Assembly: GCA_041397765.1 (NCBI GenBank) | Contig: JAWKWA010000028.1 | Location: 1 to 47,228 of the forward strand | Length of the DNA: 47,228 nt | Origin: JAWKWA01 sp041397765 | GTDB taxonomy: Bacteria > Pseudomonadota > Alphaproteobacteria > Rhizobiales > Hyphomicrobiaceae | Direction: 5' to 3' | Part shown: positions 9,090 through 20,030 of the stretch, in pieces | Position numbering within the stretch: the first letter of the stretch is position 1 | Layout: every line of letters begins with the position of its first letter | The notes under the pieces: generated by a model | The model's input: only the letters and a program-made list of their open reading frames with translations | The model's database searches: none | What the model was told of the DNA's origin: nothing | Position numbers and translations under genes: made by a program

Positions 9090-10178
9090 ATGCTTTACGA
9101 GCTGATCAACTACAGCGACCAGTTCACGGTGCTGAACGTCTTCAAATACATCACCTTCAGGACCGGCGGCGCCATCATGACGGCGCTGCTCTTCGTCATG
9201 ATCTTCGGCAAACCGCTGATCGAGCTCCTGCGCGTCAAGCAGGGCAAGGGTCAGCCGATCCGCGACGACGGCCCCCAGAGCCATCTGCTCACCAAGAAGG
9301 GCACGCCGACCATGGGCGGGCTCATGATCCTGCTCGGCGTCACCGTCTCGACGCTGCTCTGGGCGAGCTGGTCGAACCCCTATATCTGGATCGTCCTCGG
9401 CGTCACGCTCGCCTATGGCGCGATCGGCTTCTTCGACGACTATCTGAAGGTCACCAAGCAGCGCACCTCGCATTTCTTCTCCGGCCGCATCAAGCTCACG
9501 CTCGAGATCGCCGTGGCGCTCGCGGCCACCTGGGCGGTGATGCACCAGGGCAGCCCCGAATTCGCCTCCTCCCTCACCGTGCCCTTCTTCAAGGATGTCG
9601 TCTGGCCGCTCGGCTGGTTCTTCCTGCTCGTCGGCGTCGTCGTGATCGCGGGCGCCGGCAACTCCGTCAACCTGACCGACGGCCTCGACGGCCTCGCCAT
9701 CGTGCCGGTCATGATCGCCGGCTGCACCTTCGGCCTCATCGCCTATCTGTCCGGCAACGTGAAGTTCGCCGAGTACCTGCAGATCATCCATGTCCCGGGC
9801 ACCGGCGAGCTCGCGGTCATCTGCGGGGCCCTGCTCGGCGCCGGCCTCGGCTTTCTCTGGTTCAACGCCCCGCCCGCCATGATCTTCATGGGCGACACCG
9901 GCTCGCTCGCCCTCGGCGGTGCGCTCGGCTCGATCGCCGTCGCGACCAAGCACGAGATCGTGCTCGCCATCGTCGGCGGCCTGTTCGTGCTCGAGACGCT
10001 CTCGGTGATGATCCAGGTCGCCTCCTTCAAGCTGACCGGCAAGCGCGTCTTCCGCATGGCTCCGCTCCACCATCATTTCGAGCAGAAGGGTTGGAAGGAA
10101 TCGACCGTCGTCATCCGCTTCTGGATCATCGCCGTCATCCTCGCCCTCGTCGGCCTGTCGACCTTGAAGCTGCGCTGA
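9090..10178 (+). CDS. mraY: phospho-MurNAc-pentapeptide translocase MraY
   Basis: 362 aa polytopic membrane enzyme that forms lipid I from UDP-MurNAc-pentapeptide and undecaprenyl phosphate. The Asp pair FFDDYLK, the NLTDGLDGLA motif and the HHHFE loop are all present. The ATG at 9090 follows GAGGGG and gives MLYELINYSDQF, typical of alphaproteobacterial MraY. About ten hydrophobic segments are visible. A 178-nt gap separates it from murD. Confidence 0.97.
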   Translation: MLYELINYSDQFTVLNVFKYITFRTGGAIMTALLFVMIFGKPLIELLRVKQGKGQPIRDDGPQSHLLTKKGTPTMGGLMILLGVTVSTLLWASWSNPYIWIVLGVTLAYGAIGFFDDYLKVTKQRTSHFFSGRIKLTLEIAVALAATWAVMHQGSPEFASSLTVPFFKDVVWPLGWFFLLVGVVVIAGAGNSVNLTDGLDGLAIVPVMIAGCTFGLIAYLSGNVKFAEYLQIIHVPGTGELAVICGALLGAGLGFLWFNAPPAMIFMGDTGSLALGGALGSIAVATKHEIVLAIVGGLFVLETLSVMIQVASFKLTGKRVFRMAPLHHHFEQKGWKESTVVIRFWIIAVILALVGLSTLKLR

Positions 10179-10232
10179 GCTGACCGGCGGGCGGCCTGCC
10201 GTCGCGAGCCCGAGAGGGGGCGGCCGGACCGG

Positions 10233-10266
10233 CCGTCCGCGCCGCCATGCCGTCCGCGCCGCCATG
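10233..10266. repeat. tandem 17-bp direct duplication
   Basis: CCGTCCGCGCCGCCATG occurs twice in perfect tandem (10233-10249, 10250-10266) between mraY and murD. It looks like a recent slippage duplication. No function is apparent. Confidence 0.9.
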
Positions 10267-10356
10267 TGGCCGCAATGCTTGCCTCCGGTGATCCCCTCGG
10301 CACACGGATTTAATCGCCATAGGCGGCAGGGACGCGACCGACTAGACTCGCGAATC

Positions 10357-11779
10357 ATGATTTCGATCACGACATTTCGCGGCCGTCGCGTTGCGGTCTT
10401 CGGGCTCGCACGCTCCGGCGTGGCAACGGCCCGGGCGTTGCTTTCGGGCGGCGCCGAGGTGGCCGCCTGGGACGACGGCGAGAAGGGCCGGGCGCGCGCC
10501 GCCGCCGAGGGCATTCCTCATCGATCTCTCGACGGCCGACTGGACGGCCTTTGCCGCCCTCGTGCTCGCACCGGGCGTGCCGCTCACCCATCCAAAACCC
10601 CATTGGACCGTCGAGCGCGCGCACGCCGCCGGCGTCGAGGTGATCGGCGATACCGAGCTCTTCTTCCGCGAGCACGCCGCCATCCGATCGTCCTCGCGCA
10701 TCCTCGGCATCACCGGCACCAACGGCAAGTCGACGACGACCGCTTTGACCGCCCATATCCTCGCCGATCTCGGCCTGAGGACCGCGCTCGGTGGCAATAT
10801 CGGCGAGGCGGTGCTCGGCCTCTCGCCCTTGGCGGCCACCGACGCCTATGTGATCGAGCTCTCCTCCTACCAGATCGACCTGACACCGTCGGGACGCGCC
10901 GACGCCGCCGCGCTTCTCAACCTCACCCCCGATCATCTCGACCGCCACGGCACCATGGCGCACTATGCAGAGGTCAAGGAGCGCCTTGTCGCCGCGGCCC
11001 GCCTCGCTGTCATCGGCGTCGAGGACGACTGGTGCCGCGCGATCGCCGCAAGGCGGGCGGCAACGGGCGCGCCGCTCGTCGCCATCTCGTCGAACGGCCC
11101 GGCCGAGGGGTTCGCATCGACCCTCTTCGCCGCGGGCACCGAGGTCTGGTCGGCATCGCCGGGCGGCCCGCCGCGCTTGCTCGGCGACCTCGCCGGCATC
11201 GGCTCGCTGCGCGGCCGCCACAATATGCAGAACGCGCTCGCCGCCTTGGCGCTCGCCCATGCCGCCGCACCCGACATGGCCTTCGAGCGGCTCCTGGCAA
11301 GCTGCCGCAGCTTCCCCGGCCTCGACCACCGCATGCAGCAGGTCGGTCGCATCGGCCGCGTGCTGTTCGTCAACGACAGCAAGGCGACCAACGCCGATTC
11401 GACCGAGAAGGCGCTCGCCGCATTCCCCGGTGGCATCTTCTGGATCGCCGGCGGGCGCCCCAAGGAAGGCGGCATCGCCCCGCTCGCCCCCTATTTCGAC
11501 CGCATCGCCCGGGCCTATCTGGTCGGCGAGGCCGCGGCCGAGTTTGCCGCGACGCTCGGCGGGCGCGTGCCCCATGTCGAATGCGGCACCATCGCGCGCG
11601 CCGTCGCGCTCGCCGCCGAGGATGCCGCCCGCTCGGCCGAGCCCGAGCCCGTGGTCCTGCTCTCGCCGGCCTCGGCCTCCTTCGACCAGTTCGCCGATTT
11701 CGAGGAACGCGGCCGCCACTTCAAGGAGCTGGTCGCCCGCCTCACCGCCGGCACCGCGGGCCCGGGAGGAGGCGTCTGA
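10357..11779 (+). CDS. murD: UDP-MurNAc-L-Ala:D-Glu ligase MurD, with one frame break
   Basis: MurD adds D-glutamate to UDP-MurNAc-L-Ala. The N-terminal nucleotide fold (RRVAVFGLARSGVATARAL) reads from the ATG at 10357. The rest, from LIDLSTADWTAF onward, including the P-loop GITGTNGKSTTT, the family block FVNDSKATNADSTEKAL and the C-terminus, lies in another frame. The break is near 10515, where one missing C before CTCATCGATC would restore a normal ~474-aa protein. MurD is essential and no second copy is visible, so I infer a sequencing error rather than a true pseudogene. The stop overlaps the ftsW start. Confidence 0.9.
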
Positions 11780-12990
11780 TGCGCCTCTCGAGGGCCGACC
11801 GCAGCATCGTCTCCGACTGGTGGTTCACCATCGACCGCCAGCTCGTCGCCGCGGTCTATGTGCTGCTGATGACGGGGCTCGTGCTCTCGCTGGCGGCGAG
11901 CCCGGCGATCGCGCTCCGGCTCGGTCTTGGCACCTATCATTTCGTCGAGCGGCACGTCGTCTTTCTCGCCCTGGCGGCGCTGCTGATGCTGTTGACCTCG
12001 CTGCTCCAGCCCGGCCAGATCCGCCGCGTGAGCTTCGTCCTGCTCGTCGCCATGGCGCTGTTGATGGTGCTCGTGCTCGCCTTCGGGCCCGAGGTCAACG
12101 GCGCGCGGCGCTGGATCGGCGTGCTCGGCCAGCGGCTGCAGCCCTCCGAGTTGATGAAGCCGGCCTTCGTCGTCGTTTCGGCGTGGCTGTTCGCCGAAGA
12201 GCCGCGCCGCCCGGACATGCCGGTTCTCTCGCTGGCGGTCGGGCTCTATCTGCTCATGGCGGCGCTGCTCGTGCTCGAGCCCGACATCGGCCAGACCCTG
12301 CTCGTGACCCTCGTCTGGGGCGGGCTGTTCTTTCTCTCCGGCCAGCCGCTGAAGCGCGTCTTCGGTCTCGTCGCCGTGGCCGGTCTCGCCCTCGTCGCCG
12401 CCTATCTCGGCCTCGGCCATGTCCGCTCGCGGTTCGACCGTTTCGTCAATCCCGACAGCGGCGACACCTATCAGATGGACCGTGCGCGCCAGTCCTTCAT
12501 CGAGGGTGGCTGGTTCGGCCGCGGCCCCGGCGAGGGCACCATCAAGACGCTGCTGCCCGATGCCCATACCGACTACATCCTCGCCGTCGTCGCCGAGGAA
12601 TATGGCGTACTGACCTGCCTCGTTCTCGTGGCGCTGTTCGGCTTCATCGTCTTCCGGGCGATCTTCCGCATTGCCGCCGAGCCCGCCGGTTTCACGCGCA
12701 ATGCCGTATACGGCCTCGTCATGCTGTTCGCCTTCCAGGCGCTGATCAACATGGGCGTCAATGTCGGGCTCCTGCCCGCCAAGGGCATGACGCTTCCCTT
12801 CATCTCCTACGGCGGTTCCTCGCTCATCGGCATGGCCCTGACCATGGGACTGCTGATCGGCCTGACGCGGCGACATGCCCGCTCGCTGCGCCCGAGAAAT
12901 GCCACCTTCCTCGGGTCCGACGAGATCGAGGACGCCGCGGGCGCCAAGGGCGGGCTCGCGGCCGCGACCATCAACCGGGGGAAGGGATGA
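11779..12990 (+). CDS. ftsW: septal peptidoglycan glycosyltransferase FtsW
   Basis: 403 aa SEDS-family polytopic membrane protein that polymerises lipid II at the septum with FtsI. About ten membrane segments are visible. Family motifs include GARRWI, QPSELMKPAFV, EPDIGQTLLV and LPFISYGGSSL. The start at 11779 overlaps the murD stop (TGATG) and the stop overlaps the murG start (ATGA), so coupling with both neighbours is expected. The long open frame upstream in this phase is the shadow of murD. Confidence 0.96.
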   Translation: MRLSRADRSIVSDWWFTIDRQLVAAVYVLLMTGLVLSLAASPAIALRLGLGTYHFVERHVVFLALAALLMLLTSLLQPGQIRRVSFVLLVAMALLMVLVLAFGPEVNGARRWIGVLGQRLQPSELMKPAFVVVSAWLFAEEPRRPDMPVLSLAVGLYLLMAALLVLEPDIGQTLLVTLVWGGLFFLSGQPLKRVFGLVAVAGLALVAAYLGLGHVRSRFDRFVNPDSGDTYQMDRARQSFIEGGWFGRGPGEGTIKTLLPDAHTDYILAVVAEEYGVLTCLVLVALFGFIVFRAIFRIAAEPAGFTRNAVYGLVMLFAFQALINMGVNVGLLPAKGMTLPFISYGGSSLIGMALTMGLLIGLTRRHARSLRPRNATFLGSDEIEDAAGAKGGLAAATINRGKG

Positions 12991-14087
12991 CGAGGGGGCT
13001 CGTGATTCTGGCGGCCGGCGGCACGGGGGGACACCTCTTCCCGGCCTTTGCGCTTGCCGAGGCGCTCGGGCGCCGCGACCTCGTCGTCGATCTCGTCACC
13101 GACGAGCGCGGCGACCGGTACGGCACCGGCTTTCCCGCCCGCACCATCCATCAGGTGCCGGCGGCCACGCTGAAGGACCGCTCGCCGGTCGGTGCGGCCC
13201 GCACCGTCGCCGCGCTCGCCCGTGGCGTGAAGCGGGCCTATGCGATCCTCGGCGAGTTGCGGCCGAAGGTCGTGGTCGGCTTCGGCGGCTATCCGACTTT
13301 CCCGCCGATCGTGGCGGCGCGGCTCCGCGGCATCCCGACCCTCATCCACGAGCAGAACGCCGTGATGGGCCGGGCCAACCGCATGCTGATCGGCCGCGTC
13401 ACGGCGGTCGCCGCTTCCTGGGAGGGCACCGGCCATGTGCCGCCCGCGGCGCTCGCCAAGGTCCGCGTCACCGGCAATCCGGTGCGCCAGGCCGTCATCG
13501 ATTGGAGCCGCAAGCGCTTCGAGCCTCCCGCGGCCGATGGCCCCTTCCGTCTCGTCGTTTTCGGCGGCAGCCAGGGCGCCCGCTACTTCTCGGACACCGT
13601 GCCGGTGGCGCTGGCGAGCCTCTCGCCGGCCCGCCGCTCGCGCCTCAGGGTCGTCCAGCAGTGCCGCGAGGAGGATCTGGAGCGCGTCCGTGGCTTCTAC
13701 CGCGAGGCCGGCATCGCCGCCGAGCTCGCCGCCTTCTTCCGCGACCTGCCCGAGCGCATGGCCAACGCCCATCTCGTGATCGCCCGCTCCGGCGCCTCCT
13801 CGGTTTCGGAGCTCGCCGTGCTCGGCCGCCCGTCGCTGCTCGTGCCGCTGCCCCATTCGATCGACAATGATCAGCTCATGAATGCGCGGCGTCTCGCCGA
13901 GGCCGGCGGCGCCATCGCCATCGAGCAGAAGGACCTCTCGAGCGAGCGCCTTGCTGCCGAGATCGCCCGCCTCATGGACGACGGCACCGGGCTCGCGGCC
14001 ATGGCGGCCGGCGCCCGTTCGCTCGGCCGCCCCGACGCCGTCGAGGCGCTCGCCGATCTCGTCGAGGATCTGGCCGGTCTTCGCTGA
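12987..14087 (+). CDS. murG: lipid II synthase MurG (GlcNAc transferase)
   Basis: 366 aa GT28 glycosyltransferase on the inner face of the membrane; it adds GlcNAc to lipid I. The N-terminal AAGGTGGHLFPA loop, VGFGGYPTFPP, HEQNAVMGRAN and the C-terminal FGGSQGA and ARSGASSVSEL motifs are seen. The ATG at 12987 gives ATGA overlap with ftsW. A 175-nt gap before murC holds a hairpin but no gene. Confidence 0.96.
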   Translation: MTRGLVILAAGGTGGHLFPAFALAEALGRRDLVVDLVTDERGDRYGTGFPARTIHQVPAATLKDRSPVGAARTVAALARGVKRAYAILGELRPKVVVGFGGYPTFPPIVAARLRGIPTLIHEQNAVMGRANRMLIGRVTAVAASWEGTGHVPPAALAKVRVTGNPVRQAVIDWSRKRFEPPAADGPFRLVVFGGSQGARYFSDTVPVALASLSPARRSRLRVVQQCREEDLERVRGFYREAGIAAELAAFFRDLPERMANAHLVIARSGASSVSELAVLGRPSLLVPLPHSIDNDQLMNARRLAEAGGAIAIEQKDLSSERLAAEIARLMDDGTGLAAMAAGARSLGRPDAVEALADLVEDLAGLR

Positions 14088-14149
14088 AGCCGGCCGACTG
14101 GCATGCTTCGTGCGTTGGCCGGCCCGATGCCGGTAAATGAATGATGAAT

Positions 14150-14171
14150 GACGATCCGTTCAGGGATCGTC
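14150..14171. promoter_or_regulatory. hairpin in the murG-murC gap
   Basis: GACGATCC, loop GTTCAG, GGATCGTC: a perfect 8-bp stem. There is no T-tract, so intrinsic termination is doubtful; it may tune mRNA stability or attenuate read-through. Confidence 0.3.
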
Positions 14172-14262
14172 GCGAGCAAGACCGCGCTGCCATGACCGCC
14201 CCGGCATCCCGGGGCATCGTCGCCGAGGCCGCGCCGAGCCCCTGCCGAGGAGAGCCCGTCAC

Positions 14263-15692
<1,430 letters not shown>

Positions 15693-15696
<4 letters not shown>

Positions 15697-16652
15697 CCGA
15701 GCACGGCCTCATTGCCGAGATCCGTCGCGCCTGCCCCGATCTGCGCGGCCGGCTCGTCGCCGGGGCCCGCCTCGCCGACATCACCTGGTTCCGCGTCGGC
15801 GGCCCGGCCGAGGTGCTCTTCACGCCCGCCGACGAGGCGGATCTCGCCGCCCTGCTCGAAGCCCTCGACGGCACCGTGCCCGTGACCGTCATTGGCCTCG
15901 GCTCGAACCTCCTGGTGCGCGACGGTGGTGTGAAGGGCGTGGTCGTCAGACTGGCGCGCGGCTTCTCGGACGTCACCGTCGAGTCCGACCATCGCCTGCG
16001 CTGCGGCACCGCGCTTCCCGATGTCCGCCTCGCCCGCGCCGCCGCCGATGCCGGGATCGCCGGGCTCTCTTTCTATCGCGGCATTCCCGGCTCGATCGGC
16101 GGCGCCCTGCGCATGAACGCCGGCGCCCATGGCAGCGAGACCCGCGACATCCTCGTCTCGGCCCGTGCCCTCGATCGCGCCGGCCGCCGCCTGACGCTCT
16201 CCCTCGCCGACATGGCCTATACCTATCGCCATTCGGGGGCCGCCGAGGATCTCGTCTTCACCGAGGCCCTCTATCAGGGCCGCCCCGGCGATCCCGCCGC
16301 CATCCTCGCCGAGATGGCCGAGGTCGCCGACTACCGCGAGGCCCATCAGCCGGTGAAGGCCCGCACTGGCGGCTCGACTTTCAAGAACCCGCCCGGCCAC
16401 AGCGCCTGGAAGCTGGTCGACGCCGCCGGCTGCCGTGGCTTGCGCATCGGTGGCGCCCATGTCTCCGAGAAGCACTGCAATTTTCTGATCAACGATGGCG
16501 AGGCCGCGGCCGAGGACATCGAGCGCCTGGGCGAGACCGTGCGGGCTCGCGTCCGCGCCCATTCGGGGGTCTCGCTCGACTGGGAGATCATCCGCCTCGG
16601 CCTGCCGGCCGATGGCCATGCGACGGGCGAGGCGCTCGCCGGCCCGTCCTGA
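15693..16652 (+). CDS. murB: UDP-N-acetylenolpyruvoylglucosamine reductase MurB
   Basis: 319 aa FAD enzyme that reduces enolpyruvyl-UDP-GlcNAc to UDP-MurNAc with NADPH. The FAD-binding segment GLGSNLLVRDGG, the block GIPGSIGGALRMNAGAHG and the C-terminal GGSTFKNP and HCNFLIN motifs are present; the Ser in GGSTFKNP is the proton donor in this type. It overlaps murC by 4 nt. The downstream 43-nt gap carries the AGGAGG site of ddl. Confidence 0.96.
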
Positions 16653-16695
16653 GGGCGAGCAGCTCGAGCCGGGTCCAGCAAGGAGGACGAAAGCC

Positions 16696-17631
16696 ATGCC
16701 GAGGAAATTCCAGCACGTGGCCGTCCTGATGGGCGGCTGGTCGGCCGAGCGCGAGGTCAGTCTGAGCTCAGGCGCCGCCTGCGCCGCCGCCCTCGAGGAG
16801 GCCGGCTATCGGGTGACCCGCCTCGATGTCGCCCGCGACATCGTCGAGCGCCTGCGCGAGATCGCGCCCGATGCCTGCTTCAACGCGCTGCACGGCAAGT
16901 GGGGCGAGGACGGCTGCGTCCAGGGCATCCTCGAGACCCTCGCCATCCCCTACACCCATTCGGGCGTGCTCGCCTCCGCCCTCGCCATGAACAAGCAGCT
17001 CGCCAAGACGGTGATGGCCTCGGCCGGCGTGCCGGTCGCCGACGGCCGCGTCGTCTCGCGCTTCGAGGCCGCCCGTTCCCACGTCTTGCCCCCACCCTAT
17101 GTGGTGAAGCCGGTCGCCGAGGGCTCGAGCGTCGGCGTCTTCATCGTCCGCGCAGATCACCGCCATCCGCCCCAGGAGCTCGCCGGCGCCGACTGGAGAC
17201 ATGCCGACGAGGTGCTGGTCGAGCGCTATGTCGCCGGCCGCGAGCTGACCTGCGCCGTCATCGACGGCCGCCCCGCCGACATCATCGACATCCGCCCGCA
17301 CGAGAACCTGCCCTTCTACGACTACCAGGCCAAATATGCCTCGGGCGGCTCCGTGCATGTTCTGCCCGCTGAAATTTCATCAAAAATTTACCAATCTGTA
17401 CAAGAGTTTACCCTGGCAGCTTACAAGGCGCTCGGATGCCGGGGCGTCGCCCGGGCCGATTTCCGGCTCAACGAGCGCACCGACGGCACCCATGACCTCG
17501 TCTGCCTGGAGATGAATACCCAGCCCGGCATGACCGCGACATCGCTGGTGCCGGAGATGGCGGCATACCGGGGCATGTCGTTCCCCGAGCTGGTTTCCTG
17601 GATGGTGGAGGACGCTTCTTGCAGTCGATAG
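16696..17631 (+). CDS. ddl: D-alanine--D-alanine ligase
   Basis: 311 aa ATP-grasp ligase making D-Ala-D-Ala for MurF. AVLMGGWSAEREVSLSSG, HGKWGEDG, VVKPVAEGSSVGV and LEMNTQPGMT match the family. The ATG at 16696 sits 9 nt after AGGAGG at 16681. A patch at about 17370-17420 is markedly AT-richer than the surroundings but stays in frame. The end overlaps the TTG start of ftsQ by 13 nt. Confidence 0.96.
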   Translation: MPRKFQHVAVLMGGWSAEREVSLSSGAACAAALEEAGYRVTRLDVARDIVERLREIAPDACFNALHGKWGEDGCVQGILETLAIPYTHSGVLASALAMNKQLAKTVMASAGVPVADGRVVSRFEAARSHVLPPPYVVKPVAEGSSVGVFIVRADHRHPPQELAGADWRHADEVLVERYVAGRELTCAVIDGRPADIIDIRPHENLPFYDYQAKYASGGSVHVLPAEISSKIYQSVQEFTLAAYKALGCRGVARADFRLNERTDGTHDLVCLEMNTQPGMTATSLVPEMAAYRGMSFPELVSWMVEDASCSR

Positions 17632-18554
17632 GGGGATCGTCGGATGTTCGGGATCGGCCGCGCCCCTTGGGCCGGCCGGCCCTCGAGCCGTCCCATGCCG
17701 CCCCCCTGGCGCGCCCCCGGCCGCGCCGCCCTCGTCTCGTCCGCCTGCTGGCCCGCAGCCTGGCGATCGCACTCGTCGTTGGCCTCGCCGCCGCCGGCTA
17801 TCTGCTCCGCCGCGATGCCACCGCGCTCGCTTCGGCGCTCGATGGAGCGCTCGTCTCGCTCGGCCTTGGCATCGATCAGGTCTCGGTCGCCGGCTACGAG
17901 CATGCCGACATCGACGAGATCTTCACCGCCCTCGACCTCGCCACCGCCGGCTCGATCGTCACCTTCGACAGCCGCGCCGCGCGCGAGCGGATCGAGGCGC
18001 TCGCCTGGGTCGGCGAGGCGCGCATCGCCCGTGTCCTGCCCAACGGCCTTGCCGTCACCATCACCGAGCGCCGGCCGGCCGCCGTCTGGCAGTATCGCCA
18101 GATGCCCTTCCTCGTCGATGCCGATGGCCGCGTCCTCGGTCCCGTCGACCCCGACACGCGCCGCGACCTGCCCTATGTCGTCGGCGAGGGCGCCAACACC
18201 GCCATCGGTCCGCTCCTCGTCGAGCTCTCGGGCCATCCCGAGATCGCCGCCCGCACGCGCACCATGGTGCGTGAAGGCGATCGCCGCTGGACACTCCATC
18301 TCGAGAAGGCGCCGGATCTCCTGCTCCCCGCCGAGGGGATCGACGCCGCGCTCGCCCTCCTGGAGCGCCTTCAGGCCGAGGAGCGCATTCTCGACCGGGC
18401 TATTCTCGCCATCGACCTGCGCATCGCCGGCCGGGTGACGCTGCGCCTGCCCGCCGGGCTCGCCGAGCGCCTGCGCGCCCGCCGGCGCTCCTCTGCCGCC
18501 TTGACCGTCAGTCCGCGCGGCGATCTGCGCCGCCCGGCCGGCGACGGGGCCTGA
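17619..18554 (+). CDS. ftsQ: cell division protein FtsQ
   Basis: 311 aa bitopic protein that links FtsB/FtsL to the rest of the divisome. A basic Pro-rich cytoplasmic tail is followed by a membrane segment (about 47-65), a POTRA domain starting at VSVAGYEHADIDEI, and the beta domain with AVWQYRQMPFLVDADG. The start is taken as TTG at 17619, overlapping ddl, because it gives normal length; a later internal start is possible. ftsA follows after 11 nt with its own GAGGAGG. Confidence 0.92.
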   Translation: MQSIGGSSDVRDRPRPLGRPALEPSHAAPLARPRPRRPRLVRLLARSLAIALVVGLAAAGYLLRRDATALASALDGALVSLGLGIDQVSVAGYEHADIDEIFTALDLATAGSIVTFDSRAARERIEALAWVGEARIARVLPNGLAVTITERRPAAVWQYRQMPFLVDADGRVLGPVDPDTRRDLPYVVGEGANTAIGPLLVELSGHPEIAARTRTMVREGDRRWTLHLEKAPDLLLPAEGIDAALALLERLQAEERILDRAILAIDLRIAGRVTLRLPAGLAERLRARRRSSAALTVSPRGDLRRPAGDGA

Positions 18555-18565
18555 GGAGGCGGGCG

Positions 18566-19894
18566 ATGCTGAACCGGTCGGAGCATCGAGAGGCGAACGA
18601 GCGGATCGTCACCTTTCTCGACATCGGCACCTCGAAGATCTGCTGCATGATCGTCGCCCTGCCGCGGCGTCTTGCCGGCCCTCACCGCATCGGCCAGCCT
18701 TTGCCCGGCCGGGTGCTCGGTTTCGGCTACGGCCCCTCGAAGGGCATCAAGGCCGGTCTCGTCGTCGATCTGACCGAGGCCGAGCAGGCCATCCGCTCGG
18801 CCGTCGACCGTGCCGAGGAGCGCGCCGGCATTCATGTCGAGCAGGTCGTCGTCTCGGTGACGGCCGGCCGCCTGCGCTCGACGACCTTCTCGGCCAGCGC
18901 CGATGTCGGCCGCCGCACCGTCGCCGAGGCCGACATCGCCCGCGCCTTGGCTGCCGGCCGCGCCTTCGCCGAACGCGACGGCCGCACCCTGCTGCACATG
19001 CACCGCCTCGGCTACCGGCTCGACGCCGAGACCGGCATCCGCAATCCCCGCGGCATGACCGGCGAGCGTCTTTCGGTCGACCTGAACGCCGTGACCGCCG
19101 ACGACCCGCCCCTGCGCAATCTGGTGCTGCTCGTCGAGCGCTGCTTCCTGTCGGTCGCCGCCATGATCGCGACGCCCTATGCGAGCGCGCTCTCGGTCAT
19201 GACCGCCGACGAGGCTCAGCTCGGCGTCACCGTGATCGACATGGGCGCAGGGGCGACCACGGTCGCCCTGTTCGCCGAGGGCCAGTTCATCCACGCCGAT
19301 GCCGTGGCGATCGGCGGCAGCCACATCAGCTTCGACATCGCCCGCGCGCTTTCGACGCCCTTGCACGTGGCCGAGCGAATCAAGACGTTTTATGGCAATC
19401 TCGTCGGCGCGGCATCGGACGAGCACGAGCTCATCCCCTATTCGATCGTCGGCGAGGACGACGGGCTCCGGTATCATACGAGCAAGGCGCGCATCAGGCG
19501 GATCATCCGCCCCCGCATCGAGGAGACGCTCGAGGTCGTCGCCGAGCGCCTCCTGAAGAGCGGTTGTGCCGACTATTCGGGCGGCCGCGTGGTGCTGACC
19601 GGCGGCGCCGCCCAGCTCGCGGGCCTTCCGGAGTTCGCCCAGCAGGTGCTCGGCCGCACCGTTCGCGTGGCGGCGCCACGTCCCTTCGGCGATCTGCCGG
19701 AGAGCGCGACGACGCCGCCCTTCGCGACGGTGCATGGCCTCGGCCACGCCCTGATCACGCCCGGCATCGTCGCCGGCGCGATCGCCGAGAGCGCTTCGGG
19801 CGCACCGAGCCGGGGCTACCTCGGCCAGGTGACGCGGTGGTTCATGGAGAGTTTCTGGGACGACGACCGTCAAGGCGAGTCCCACAGGCGTTGA
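18566..19894 (+). CDS. ftsA: cell division actin-like protein FtsA
   Basis: 442 aa actin-fold ATPase that anchors FtsZ to the membrane. The phosphate-1 loop FLDIGTSKICCMIV, the 1C/SHS2 domain (VVVSVTAGRLRS), the phosphate-2 motif VIDMGAGATTVALF and VVLTGGAAQLAGL are visible. The C-terminus (VTRWFMESFWDD) is an amphipathic helix of the membrane-targeting type. RBS GAGGAGG precedes the ATG. ftsZ starts 136 nt later. Confidence 0.96.
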   Translation: MLNRSEHREANERIVTFLDIGTSKICCMIVALPRRLAGPHRIGQPLPGRVLGFGYGPSKGIKAGLVVDLTEAEQAIRSAVDRAEERAGIHVEQVVVSVTAGRLRSTTFSASADVGRRTVAEADIARALAAGRAFAERDGRTLLHMHRLGYRLDAETGIRNPRGMTGERLSVDLNAVTADDPPLRNLVLLVERCFLSVAAMIATPYASALSVMTADEAQLGVTVIDMGAGATTVALFAEGQFIHADAVAIGGSHISFDIARALSTPLHVAERIKTFYGNLVGAASDEHELIPYSIVGEDDGLRYHTSKARIRRIIRPRIEETLEVVAERLLKSGCADYSGGRVVLTGGAAQLAGLPEFAQQVLGRTVRVAAPRPFGDLPESATTPPFATVHGLGHALITPGIVAGAIAESASGAPSRGYLGQVTRWFMESFWDDDRQGESHRR

Positions 19895-20030
19895 TCGCGT
19901 TCCCGCCGCAAGGGCCGGGGACGCGATTTCGATTCGAGGTTCGGTTGAGCAACTCCAGTTGAGGCCGGCGCGCCGATTGGCAGCACCGGACGCGTCGCGG
20001 GCGACATTCAGGCATGATGGCGAGGCCGGC

